Shown: piece after piece, positions 28,712 to 36,999 of the stretch
Layout of the letters: every line of letters starts with the position of its first letter
Numbering within the stretch: the stretch's first letter is position 1
From: Armatimonadota bacterium
Lineage (GTDB): Bacteria > Armatimonadota > Fimbriimonadia > Fimbriimonadales > Fimbriimonadaceae
Length of the DNA: 62,289 bases
Reading direction: 5' to 3'
Assembly: GCA_018268395.1 (NCBI GenBank)
Contig: JAFDWQ010000012.1
Location: 1-62,289, forward strand
Position numbers and translations under genes: made by a program
The notes under the pieces: model-generated
Database searches by the model: none
What the model was told of the DNA's origin: nothing
Seen by the model: only the letters and a program-made list of their open reading frames with translations

Positions 28712-29584
28712 ATGGGGCAGGCACCGGACTTCGAGCTGATCAAGGAACTCTTCGACCTGCCAGGGGCAGCCGCCGAAAGGGCTGCCAAAAGCACGACCCG
28801 CGGCAAGGTCGGAAAGACGACGTCCGAAAGCGCCACGCTCGGTCGCCAGGCCATGACGGAAGGCGACTACGAGTCCGCCGTCGAACATTTCAAGCGCGCC
28901 GTCGAGCAAAGCGACGAAACCTCGCCGTGGCCCTTGATGGACTTGGGAGCGGCCTATGCGGCATCGGACCAAGTCCCTCAGGCGTTCCGCCAATACGAGA
29001 AGGCCAAGCGTATTCAGAAAAGCGGGGAACTGATGGTCTCAATGGCGGGCCTCTACCGTCAGATGGGCCGGATGAACGACGCGATCGTGAAGCTGAAAGA
29101 AGCCGTCGACCTTGATCCGCAAGACGCCTACGCCCACCACAAGCTCGCCGAAGCGCTGCGCAAGGCCGGTCACCGGAAAGAAGCGGTCGATGCCGCCCAA
29201 GTCGCTGTCGCCTGCGCCCCGGACCAGGCGTTCTACCATTACTGGCTGGGAGAACTGCTTCTGGAATGCAGACAGTTCGAAGAGGCCGCCCATGCCCTCC
29301 ATGCGGCGATCGAACTCTCACCGGGAGACGACGGGCTCTATTTCCTTGTGAGCCAGGCCTTCTGGGGGCAGGGCAAGCAGGAGGAAGCCGTCCGAGCGGT
29401 CCGGCTCGCGAGCGACATCGACGCGTCGAAGCCGCTGTACCACGGCCTACTCCGGTTGTTCCTGACCGCTATGGGGCTCAAAGACGAAGCGGCACAGGAA
29501 GACCGCAAGGCCAAAACGATGGACGCCTACGACCGGGACGTGCTTCGTCGGGCTTTGGAACGGATCGGGCTCCGCACGGCCTGA
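28712..29584 (+). CDS. TPR-repeat protein
   Basis: 290 residues, cytosolic. At least five tetratricopeptide repeats are visible: YESAVEHFKRAVEQSDETSP, PLMDLGAAYAASDQVPQAFR, YRQMGRMNDAIVKLKEAVDL, AHHKLAEALRKAGHRKEAVD and LGELLLECRQFEEAAHALHA. TPRs mediate protein-protein contacts; the partner is unknown. The stop overlaps the rsmG start (TGATG), so the two are translationally coupled. Confidence 0.85.
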   Translation: MGQAPDFELIKELFDLPGAAAERAAKSTTRGKVGKTTSESATLGRQAMTEGDYESAVEHFKRAVEQSDETSPWPLMDLGAAYAASDQVPQAFRQYEKAKRIQKSGELMVSMAGLYRQMGRMNDAIVKLKEAVDLDPQDAYAHHKLAEALRKAGHRKEAVDAAQVAVACAPDQAFYHYWLGELLLECRQFEEAAHALHAAIELSPGDDGLYFLVSQAFWGQGKQEEAVRAVRLASDIDASKPLYHGLLRLFLTAMGLKDEAAQEDRKAKTMDAYDRDVLRRALERIGLRTA

Positions 29585-30261
29585 TGGACCTTTCTCCGTT
29601 CCTTGAGCCGTCCCGACGTCTCGGTCTGGTCCTGACGGAGGACAGGCTCGAGAGTCTGAAAGCGTTCGGAACGGCCCTTTACGAACGGAACGAAGTCGTG
29701 AACCTCACGCGGGTCCCGTTCGAACAGTGTGCCGTACGGCATTTCCTGGATTCTGTGTTGATCTTCAGGCTCCTTCCCTCAGGAGCGCGCGTTCTGGATA
29801 TCGGATGCGGACCCGGCTTTCCGTCCTGGCCTCTCGCACTTGTCCGGCCGGACCTCTCCGTCACGGCCCTTGATAGTTGGAGGAAAGGCCTCGATTTTCT
29901 GAGGGAGCACCCCTTGCCGAACCTGGAAGTCATGGAGGGGCGGGCCGAAGAACTGGGAAGGCAAGAATCGTATGACGTCGTCACAGGACGTGCCTTCGCA
30001 CCTTTCGCCGTCCAAGCCGAGTGCAGTGCGGCGTGGCTGAAGGTCGGAGGTGCGTTCGTCCCGTTCCGTACTCCGGTCGAACGGGGGACGGCAGAGTCCT
30101 TCCGTGGTGAAGGCCTTGGCCTCCAACTTGAGACGGTCGAAGCGTCGTCGTTGCCGGACGGGGCAGGTGAACGGTTGTTCCCGGTCTTCCGAAAAGTCTC
30201 GCGGACCGACCGTAAGTACCCGCGGCGCTGGGCCGAAATGAAGTCGCGCCCGTTGGCCTGA
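29584..30261 (+). CDS. rsmG: 16S rRNA (guanine-527-N7) methyltransferase RsmG
   Basis: 225 residues. RsmG layout: an N-terminal helical part with YERNEVVNLTRVPFEQCAVR and HFLDSVL, the SAM motif I VLDIGCGPGFPSWPLAL, LSVTALDSWRKGLDFLREHP, and the conserved VVTGRAFAPFAVQAECSAAW. The enzyme methylates G527 of 16S rRNA in the small subunit. Start by the TGATG overlap with the TPR gene. The stop abuts that of the convergent lipoprotein gene with no spacer. Confidence 0.93.
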   Translation: MDLSPFLEPSRRLGLVLTEDRLESLKAFGTALYERNEVVNLTRVPFEQCAVRHFLDSVLIFRLLPSGARVLDIGCGPGFPSWPLALVRPDLSVTALDSWRKGLDFLREHPLPNLEVMEGRAEELGRQESYDVVTGRAFAPFAVQAECSAAWLKVGGAFVPFRTPVERGTAESFRGEGLGLQLETVEASSLPDGAGERLFPVFRKVSRTDRKYPRRWAEMKSRPLA

Positions 30262-30891
30262 TCACTTCGCGGCGGGATCGATAAGGCGCTGGAGCTGCTT
30301 CGTTCGCGCGTCGTTCGGATCCAGTTTTGCGGCCTGCGTGAGCAGCTTCCTCGCTTCATCGAGCTTGTTCAATTGGATCTTGACGCTGGCCGCGTTGGCG
30401 AGGACGGACGGATTGTCCGCGCTCAGGGAAACGGCCTTGTCCGCGTGTTCCTCGGCTTGAGCATAGTTCTGCTGTTCGAAGTAGAGCGTCGCGATCTCGT
30501 CGTAGATCTGCGAAACGGCGATCTTGTCTTCCGGCTTCATCGTCTGGGGCGTGTAAAGAAGCCCCTGTTTGTACGCCCGTTCGGCTTCCTTCGGCCGATC
30601 GAGGGCACGCAAGGTCAGGCCTTTTAAGATGTAGGGCCCGTAATTGTCCGGCTTGTACGCGATCAAGGACTCGATCATCTTTTCGGCCTTGGTCAGGTCC
30701 CGCCGCTCGTTGTCACTGATCGGATGACCGTCGTGGACCGCCGCGAACGGGCCGCGCGTCAAATCGGCGACCTGTCCGAGGGTCGCGACGTACTGGTCAT
30801 TGTCCCGGATGAGGTTTCCGGGGGCGTCGTTCGGGCCGCACGAACAGCACAAGACCGCCAAGAGTCCGAAGATCAACCCGTTTGCCCTCAT
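30262..30891 (-). CDS. TPR-containing lipoprotein
   Basis: 209 residues. A lipoprotein signal (MRANGLIFGLLAVLCCSC) ends at Cys18 as the likely lipidated residue. Three to four TPR units follow (YGPYILKGLTLRALDRPKEA, YDEIATLYFEQQNYAQAEEH, SVLANAASVKIQLNKLDEAR). Probably anchored on the periplasmic side as a scaffold; no partner is identified. Downstream of leuS by 38 bp in the same orientation, so it may share the leuS transcript. Confidence 0.85.
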   Translation of the reverse strand: MRANGLIFGLLAVLCCSCGPNDAPGNLIRDNDQYVATLGQVADLTRGPFAAVHDGHPISDNERRDLTKAEKMIESLIAYKPDNYGPYILKGLTLRALDRPKEAERAYKQGLLYTPQTMKPEDKIAVSQIYDEIATLYFEQQNYAQAEEHADKAVSLSADNPSVLANAASVKIQLNKLDEARKLLTQAAKLDPNDARTKQLQRLIDPAAK

Positions 30892-30929
30892 GGTTTCACC
30901 ATACCAGTCGTGTGGCGAGGTCCCTGACA

Positions 30930-33875
30930 CTAGGTCGCGACGACGTTGACCAGTTTTCCGGCGACATAGACGACTTTTCTGACGGTCTTGCCCTCGAGGT
31001 GCTGCGCGACTTTCGGCGATGCCAGCGCGGCAGACTCCACATCGGTCTGAGACGCCTCGGCCGGCATGTCCACCGTATCCCGGAGCTTTCCGTTGACCTG
31101 GACCGCGATCGTGACGAGGTCGTCCTTGGCCAGCGCGGGATCGTATGCCGGCCAATCGGCCGCGAACGTGAAGCCGTCCTTGCCGAGCGACTCCCACAAT
31201 TCGTCCGCGGAATGCGGCGCACCCGGTGCGATCGACAGTACCAGCGTCTCGGCCGCCTCGCTGAAGGCGGCACGTTCCGTGTCCGACCCTGTGGACTTCT
31301 TACGGAGATCGTTCAACGTGTTCAAGTGCTCCATGAGCGTCGACACGTACGTGTTGAAGGAGAACCTCTCGATCTCTTCGGTCGCCTTGCGGAGGGCCTT
31401 GTGGGTCGACCTTCGGACGTCGCGGCTGACGCCAACGTCCGGAAGCGTTTTGAGGGCCTGTTTCCAATCGGGTCTGAACTCTGGACCGACTTCGGCCACG
31501 AACTTGAAGACCCTGCCCAAGAAACGGGCCGTCCCTGTCATTCCTTCGTTGTTCCATTCGACGTCCGCGTCGAAAGGAGCGACGAAAAGCTCGAACAACC
31601 TCAAGGCGTCAGCCCCGTATTTCTCGACCGCTTCGTCAGGCGTGACGACGTTGCCCTTCGACTTGCTCATCCGGACCCATTTCCACGTGACCTCCTCCTC
31701 GGGCATTGCCGCGGCTTCGGCGGAACTGATCAGGATCCCGTCTTCTCCGACGTCCAACGTCTCGTCCCCTTTTGGCTTCCGGTAAGGCGTGCGGCCGAGG
31801 ACCTGTCCTTGGTTCTTCAACCGCTGGAACGGTTCCTTGACCGGCACGAGCCCTTCGTCAAAGAGCACTTTCGTCCAGAACCGCGCATAAAGAAGGTGCA
31901 TGACGGCGTGTTCCGCGCCACCGACGTAGGTGTCGACGGGCATCCAATAAGCGACCTTCTTCGGGTCCCAAGCTTGGTCGGCGTTGAAGGGGTCGCAGAA
32001 CCTGAGGAAGTACCAAGAAGAGCAGGCGAAGCCGCCCATCGTGTCGGTTTCGCGCCTCCCCAAGCGTCCTTCCGGCGTCGTGCAGTTGACGAAGTCTTGG
32101 ATGCGGGACAGCGGGGAAGAGCCGTCGTCGGTCGGTTCGTAACTCTCGACGTCGGGCAGTTCGACGGGCAACTGGTCTTCAGGGATCAGCATCGTGTCGC
32201 CGTCCTTGTCGTAACAGACCGGGATCGGACAGCCCCAATAACGCTGGCGGCTGATCAGCCAGTCCCGGAGACGGTACTGGACCTTGCGCTTACCGAGACC
32301 TTGGTCTTCGACCCACTTGCCCAACTTTTCGGTCGCGGCCTGGAAGGACAGGCCCGTACAGGCACCCGCGCCGATCAGAGGCTCGTCCTTCGAAACGAAC
32401 GCGCCGGAAAACGATTTGGGATCTTTGAGGTAAACGGCGAAGGATGCTTCGGTGTCGCTGCGGCCCTGTGACGCGAACCACGCCGCCGTCGGTCGTTGGA
32501 TCGGCACGACGGGAAGCCCGAATTTGACCGCGAACTCGAAGTCGCGCTCGTCTCCGGCCGGAACGGCCATGATGGCGCCGGTCCCATAACCCATGAGGAC
32601 GTAGTCGGCGATCCAAATCGGAACGCGCCGCCCCGTGACGGGGTTGACCGCGTAGGCGCCTGTGAAGACACCTGTCTTCTCCCGGTCTTCGGCCGTGCGG
32701 ACCGCTTCGCTCTCGGACTTGACCGCCTCTACGTAGTCCTCGACGGCGGCCCGACGGTCAGCAGGGACAAGCCCCTTGATCTGGGCGACCAACGGGTGCT
32801 CCGGAGCGAGGACGCAGAACGTCACTCCGTAGACCGTATCGATGCGTGTGGTGAAGACTTCGAACGTGAACGGCCTTGCGCGGACGACTTCAAAATCGTC
32901 TCCGAGAGGCGTCGCCGCGTTCTGCACCTTTTCCTTGGCCGATGCGAACATATCGTTGGCTCGGGAAAAGACGTCTGGACCAAAGGTCAGATCCTCTCCG
33001 ATCGATCCAAGACGGGACAGGATCTCTTCGGCCTTTTCAGTGGACCGAGGATCGGCCGACGCCGCTTCGGTTGCGACTTCGAGCTTGAGGGCCGCGAATT
33101 CGTCGTCCGGCAGGGCCTCTTTCACCGTTCCGGCCGGTTCCGGCAAGTTTGAGTCGGCTTCGAAGACGACCTCCATCCTGAACTGGACGCCTTCGCTCCG
33201 GCCGATCCAGTTCCGCTGCATCGCCTTGATGCCTTCGGGCCAGTCCAGATCGTCGAGGTCGTCGATCAAGCGCTGAGCATAGGCCGTGATCTTGAAGTAC
33301 CACTGGGGGATGGCCTTGCGCTCGACGGGCGTGCCGCACCGTTCGCAGAGTCCGCCGACGACCTCTTCGTTGGCGAGGGCCGTCTTGTCTTTCGGGCACC
33401 AGTTGACTTCGGCGTTCTTCCGGTACGCGAGCCCCCTCTTGTAAAGCAGGCCGAAGATCCACTGCGTCCAGCGGTAATAGTCCTCGTCGCACGACTTGAA
33501 GGAACGCGACCAGTCGTAGCTGATGCCGACCAAGTCCATTTGCCGACGGTACGTCTCCGCATACCGGTCGATCATGGGACGAGGATGGCTCTTCGTCTTG
33601 ATCGCCTCGTTCTCGGCCGGAAGCCCGAAGGCGTCGAAGCCCATCGGATGGAGGACGTTGTAGCCCTGCATGTGCCTCAAACGGCACAGGACGTCCGTCG
33701 GGACGTAGTTCCGGCAATGCCCGACGCTCAGGCCTGCACCGCTCGGATACGGAAAGAAATCGAGCCCGTAGAACTTGGGACGGCTTTCGTCTTCGCGCGT
33801 GCGGAAGAGGTCGGCGTCTTTCCAGCGCTGCCGCCATTTCGCTTCAAAAAGCTGGGGCTCGTACCGGTCGGTCAT
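30930..33875 (-). CDS. leuS: Leucyl-tRNA synthetase with unusual HIGH motif and editing-domain insert
   Basis: 981 residues, about 100 longer than usual. Charges tRNA-Leu and proofreads in its CP1 domain. Conserved parts: FFPYPSGAGLSVGHCRNY, GYNVLHPMGFDAFGLPAENE, NWCPKDKTALANEEV, editing motif FTTRIDTVYG, GYGTGAIMAVPAGDERDFEF and the KMSKS-equivalent MSKSKGNVV. Two oddities. The HIGH motif reads SVGH at residues 50-53, so its first His is Ser. A ~90-residue acidic helical insert (about residues 238-330) sits at the entry to the editing domain. In the editing domain PAGDERD has Gly where many LeuRS have His. The start is MTDRYEP. Confidence 0.95.
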   Translation of the reverse strand: MTDRYEPQLFEAKWRQRWKDADLFRTREDESRPKFYGLDFFPYPSGAGLSVGHCRNYVPTDVLCRLRHMQGYNVLHPMGFDAFGLPAENEAIKTKSHPRPMIDRYAETYRRQMDLVGISYDWSRSFKSCDEDYYRWTQWIFGLLYKRGLAYRKNAEVNWCPKDKTALANEEVVGGLCERCGTPVERKAIPQWYFKITAYAQRLIDDLDDLDWPEGIKAMQRNWIGRSEGVQFRMEVVFEADSNLPEPAGTVKEALPDDEFAALKLEVATEAASADPRSTEKAEEILSRLGSIGEDLTFGPDVFSRANDMFASAKEKVQNAATPLGDDFEVVRARPFTFEVFTTRIDTVYGVTFCVLAPEHPLVAQIKGLVPADRRAAVEDYVEAVKSESEAVRTAEDREKTGVFTGAYAVNPVTGRRVPIWIADYVLMGYGTGAIMAVPAGDERDFEFAVKFGLPVVPIQRPTAAWFASQGRSDTEASFAVYLKDPKSFSGAFVSKDEPLIGAGACTGLSFQAATEKLGKWVEDQGLGKRKVQYRLRDWLISRQRYWGCPIPVCYDKDGDTMLIPEDQLPVELPDVESYEPTDDGSSPLSRIQDFVNCTTPEGRLGRRETDTMGGFACSSWYFLRFCDPFNADQAWDPKKVAYWMPVDTYVGGAEHAVMHLLYARFWTKVLFDEGLVPVKEPFQRLKNQGQVLGRTPYRKPKGDETLDVGEDGILISSAEAAAMPEEEVTWKWVRMSKSKGNVVTPDEAVEKYGADALRLFELFVAPFDADVEWNNEGMTGTARFLGRVFKFVAEVGPEFRPDWKQALKTLPDVGVSRDVRRSTHKALRKATEEIERFSFNTYVSTLMEHLNTLNDLRKKSTGSDTERAAFSEAAETLVLSIAPGAPHSADELWESLGKDGFTFAADWPAYDPALAKDDLVTIAVQVNGKLRDTVDMPAEASQTDVESAALASPKVAQHLEGKTVRKVVYVAGKLVNVVAT

Positions 33876-33912
33876 GACCCGTTGTACCTTCCGCGCCAGG
33901 TTCGAAAGAGAG

Positions 33913-33940
33913 CGGGCCCAGCTTGGAGAAGCCGGGCCCG
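33913..33940 (-). terminator. Possible terminator between the RGG-rich gene and leuS
   Basis: On the minus strand CGGGCCC pairs with GGGCCCG around a 14-nt loop, followed by CTCTCTTTCG. It lies 20 bp after the stop of the upstream gene and before leuS. Confidence 0.55.
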
Positions 33941-33959
33941 ACAAGGTCGTTCCGCCGAA

Positions 33960-36488
33960 CTACGGTCCCGGAGGCCGCTGTTGGCCGCGCTGTCCGCCGG
34001 GACGCCCGCCGCGCCCGTTCTGTCCGCCTTCCTGCCTGCGCCTCTGCATTTCGGCGAACTGGTTTTGGGCCGATTTGTACGACGACTGGTACTGCGAATA
34101 AAAGTCGCCTGGCAGTTTATCGAGGGACGAGACAGCCGAACCTTGGTAGGACGTGTCTTGGAGCATCCGGGACATCGTCACTCCGTCGGCGAACGTGAAC
34201 TGGAACAGCATCATCCGTCGCTCACCGGGCATGTACGCGTTCCATTGGACGTTCGTCAGAGGCCGGTCGGTCTGGACCGGATTGTCGAACATCGCCTTCT
34301 CCATCGCGAGCGACTGAGGCGTGAAGACACGGGCCGCGTTCGAATCGGATTGGACCGCCTTGGCCACCTGTTCCGTGCGCACCGTCACGACGAGGGTCGT
34401 CGCTCCCGGGACGCCGGTCGGCAAGACTTCGGTCCGTTCGGTCATCGCGTTGCCGCCACCGAACGTTCCGAACCCGCCACGGCCGCCGCCTTGAGGTTGG
34501 ACAATGAATCCAGCCGCGCCGCCCCGAGGCCCAGCCTGCGGTCCGCCTGCGGCAAAGCCTCCGCGGCCCCCGCGCCGACCTTGCCCCGGCTGCCCTGTCG
34601 CTTGTTGAGGTGGGCCGACTTGCGCGTAAAGACCGCTGTGGACCATGACTTCTTGGCCACCGCCCGTTCCTCCGCCCCGGCGTCCGCCCCGACCCTGGCC
34701 GTTGGTTCCGTTGTTGCGGCCCGATCCTGCCGTCCCGTTCTGACGGTTCGGCCCGGCCGTGACCCTTTGAGTCGCCGCGACCCGTGGCCCGTCCATCGAG
34801 TTGTAGACGAGGTCCGCAAGCAAAGCCGACGCGTTGTTGCTGACGCTCGTCGCGGGCATCCGTCTTCCTTCGAACAGCGCCGCTTTCGTCTGGGGGGTCA
34901 TAGCCGCGTACATCATCAAGACGTCGCGGTTGTCGCCATAGGCTTGCTGCAGCACGTCTCCGGCCGTCGGGTCGACCGCCCTCATGACGGCCAGGTCCAG
35001 AGCACCGTTGGTTCCTGCAGGGGCCTTGAGCGCGTAGTTCGCGACGTCATCGAGCCGGAGGCCGGCCGGCCCCTTGGCCGAAGCGATCGCTTTCGCCAAC
35101 GCCTTTCGGTCGACCCGGGCTTCCCGGGCTTCGAACTTACGCGCAGGCCAGACGGTCAGCCAACCGTCCTTATTGACGACCTCGAGGCCCCATTGCTGCT
35201 CGAACGCAGCCTGGACCTGAGAGGGGGCCGGATTGCGGGAAAGCGTCCTCGCGGAGTCGACGAGCAACGAGTCGGGCAACAAGGCGACGATGTTCGACTC
35301 CTTGGCGAGCACGCCGATCGTCTCCTCGACGTGGATCGAAAGCGGGTCGAACGTGTCCGGTTTGGCAAGGGCCTCTTTCAGTTCCGGCATCTGAGAGCGA
35401 CCGGACGGAACGTTCGTCCCGAGGCCTCTCGGGCCTCCTTGCATCCGTCCACCTGTCGCGAAGGCGCTGATCGAGCTCATCGAAACGTCGGACAAGGCGA
35501 ACGGCTTCTCTGCGGTCGTCCCGCCAGTAGCGGCAGGCAATGCGGCGGGGGGCCGGAAACCAAGGAGGTTCATGTTCCCTTGGCCGATGATCTGCCCGGT
35601 CGCGTCGGAGACGAGGTACTGGAGCATGAGACCGTCGTTGGAACCGACCCGGTTGACGATCAAGAAAGCCTTCGAGGGAACGGGTGGAGCTTGAACGTTC
35701 TGCTGTTGCGTTTGGGGGATTGTCCGTGTCCCGGCCTGCCGTTGCGCGCCCCCGTTGGCCCCTTGTCCGGCCCGGCCGAACTGCTGTCGCAACGTCCTCA
35801 TCGACTCCGTCAGTTTGTTCTGGTCTGCCGCGAACTGGCGCATGACCTGGACGCCGTTGCTGGGCAGCATCCGTTGCATCCGGGTCGGGGCGGTCGTGTA
35901 GACGACGCGCTGGCCGGGGGCGATCTTGGCCAGATCGTCGGCCCTCAACGCTTGGAGCAACTTCAAAATCGCCCGGTTCGCAGGCATGGCGTTCATCATT
36001 CCGCCGATCTGTTGAAGGCCCTGCGGCGGTCCTCCTTGGGCACCGCCTTGGTTCCTGGCCTGCTCCATAGCTTGGCGGGCTTGCTCAAGGGACTTCTGGA
36101 ACTGCTGGGGATCGAACTCGCCCTGCTTGGCCGCTTCGGCTCCCAGCTTGGCGATCTCGTCGGCCAAAAGCTTCGTCCGCTGCTCCAATGCGGTCTGCCG
36201 CTCCTTCTTGTCCGATTCAAGATCGAGCTCAAGACGGTCACCCTCCGACGTCTTGACCCATTTTCCGCCCGTGACCAAAGCGATCCGCTCGGTCAAGACC
36301 GACGGGTCGGACTGTCGGACGTCCACGAGCACGACCTCTTGGGCGAGGGTCGGGCTGACCGAGAGACGCTTGCCCGTCGTTTCGGACAGCTTGGCGACCA
36401 CCTTTTCGAGCGGTGAGGCCGCCATGGTGAAGTCGACCGGCCGTTCGGTCACGGCCAAGAAGGCGAGAGTCGCCAGTGTCATGTTCAT
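33960..36488 (-). CDS. Secreted STN-like protein with Gln/Gly/Arg-rich low complexity
   Basis: 842 residues. A signal-like N-terminus leads into an STN/secretin-N0-like segment at ~20-75 (FTMAASPLEKVVAKLSETTG, KRLSVSPTLAQEVVLVDVRQ). A long Gln-rich helix follows (QQFQKSLEQARQAMEQARNQ). Two RGG/Gly-Gln-rich disordered regions are present (~570-670 and the last 35 residues, GGQNGRGGRPGGQRGQ). Secretin-like N0 domains occur in outer-membrane export and in TonB receptors, but no secretin pore or barrel domain was recognised. The role is unknown. A terminator-like hairpin separates it from leuS. Confidence 0.75.
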   Translation of the reverse strand: MNMTLATLAFLAVTERPVDFTMAASPLEKVVAKLSETTGKRLSVSPTLAQEVVLVDVRQSDPSVLTERIALVTGGKWVKTSEGDRLELDLESDKKERQTALEQRTKLLADEIAKLGAEAAKQGEFDPQQFQKSLEQARQAMEQARNQGGAQGGPPQGLQQIGGMMNAMPANRAILKLLQALRADDLAKIAPGQRVVYTTAPTRMQRMLPSNGVQVMRQFAADQNKLTESMRTLRQQFGRAGQGANGGAQRQAGTRTIPQTQQQNVQAPPVPSKAFLIVNRVGSNDGLMLQYLVSDATGQIIGQGNMNLLGFRPPAALPAATGGTTAEKPFALSDVSMSSISAFATGGRMQGGPRGLGTNVPSGRSQMPELKEALAKPDTFDPLSIHVEETIGVLAKESNIVALLPDSLLVDSARTLSRNPAPSQVQAAFEQQWGLEVVNKDGWLTVWPARKFEAREARVDRKALAKAIASAKGPAGLRLDDVANYALKAPAGTNGALDLAVMRAVDPTAGDVLQQAYGDNRDVLMMYAAMTPQTKAALFEGRRMPATSVSNNASALLADLVYNSMDGPRVAATQRVTAGPNRQNGTAGSGRNNGTNGQGRGGRRGGGTGGGQEVMVHSGLYAQVGPPQQATGQPGQGRRGGRGGFAAGGPQAGPRGGAAGFIVQPQGGGRGGFGTFGGGNAMTERTEVLPTGVPGATTLVVTVRTEQVAKAVQSDSNAARVFTPQSLAMEKAMFDNPVQTDRPLTNVQWNAYMPGERRMMLFQFTFADGVTMSRMLQDTSYQGSAVSSLDKLPGDFYSQYQSSYKSAQNQFAEMQRRRQEGGQNGRGGRPGGQRGQQRPPGP

Positions 36489-36593
36489 ATCGTTCGCTCT
36501 AAGGGGCGCACCCCTTGCCCAACGGGTTCAGACGTCCGAAAACCGCTAGAGTTCGCTAAGAAGGTCTGAAGGTTCCGTGCCCATAATCGGGCT

Positions 36594-36992
36594 ATGCGGT
36601 CCAGCTTCATGGTCCTCGCGAACTTCGCGTCGCAGCTCGAAGGCGGATCGCCCGTGATCGTCGGGGTCTTCCGAGGGATCCAAGTCCAGTCGTTTCCGGC
36701 CCGGTTCGAGCCGATGTACGTCGCGACGGAGATCGAGGCCGATCCGCACGAAGCCGGTGGACACACGTTCCACTTGAGGCTGATCGACGAAGACGGCCGC
36801 GTGATCTACGAGAACGGGTTCGAGGCGGTGTTCGTCAAGCGCCCCGACTTCGTCCCCAGCTACATGTACTTTTGCGGCCAAGTCTTCGTCGAGCACCCCA
36901 TGGAACGCCCGGGTCTGTACAGGTTCGACCTCTCCTGGAACGGACAGACCCTGGCCGAAGCCCGGCTCGAGGTCTATGCTGCGGACCCGTGA
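36594..36992 (+). CDS. DUF6941-like protein
   Basis: 132 residues forming one beta-sandwich-like domain: MVLANFASQLEGGSPVIVGV, FRGIQVQSFPARFEPMYVAT, HTFHLRLIDEDGRVIYENGF and GLYRFDLSWNGQTLAEARLE. This matches the layout of DUF6941, a family without known function. No signal peptide. CATAAT at 36582-36587 lies just before the ATG. It converges tightly on the glycosyltransferase gene, 7 bp between stops. Confidence 0.75.
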   Translation: MRSSFMVLANFASQLEGGSPVIVGVFRGIQVQSFPARFEPMYVATEIEADPHEAGGHTFHLRLIDEDGRVIYENGFEAVFVKRPDFVPSYMYFCGQVFVEHPMERPGLYRFDLSWNGQTLAEARLEVYAADP

Positions 36993-36999
36993 CGGCTCC

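Noticed and set aside
30882-32471. 529-codon open frame on the plus strand
   Set aside because: Antisense to leuS, which is certain.
33540-36416. 958-codon open frame on the plus strand
   Set aside because: Antisense to leuS and the STN-like gene, whose frames contain recognisable domains; the shadow has none.
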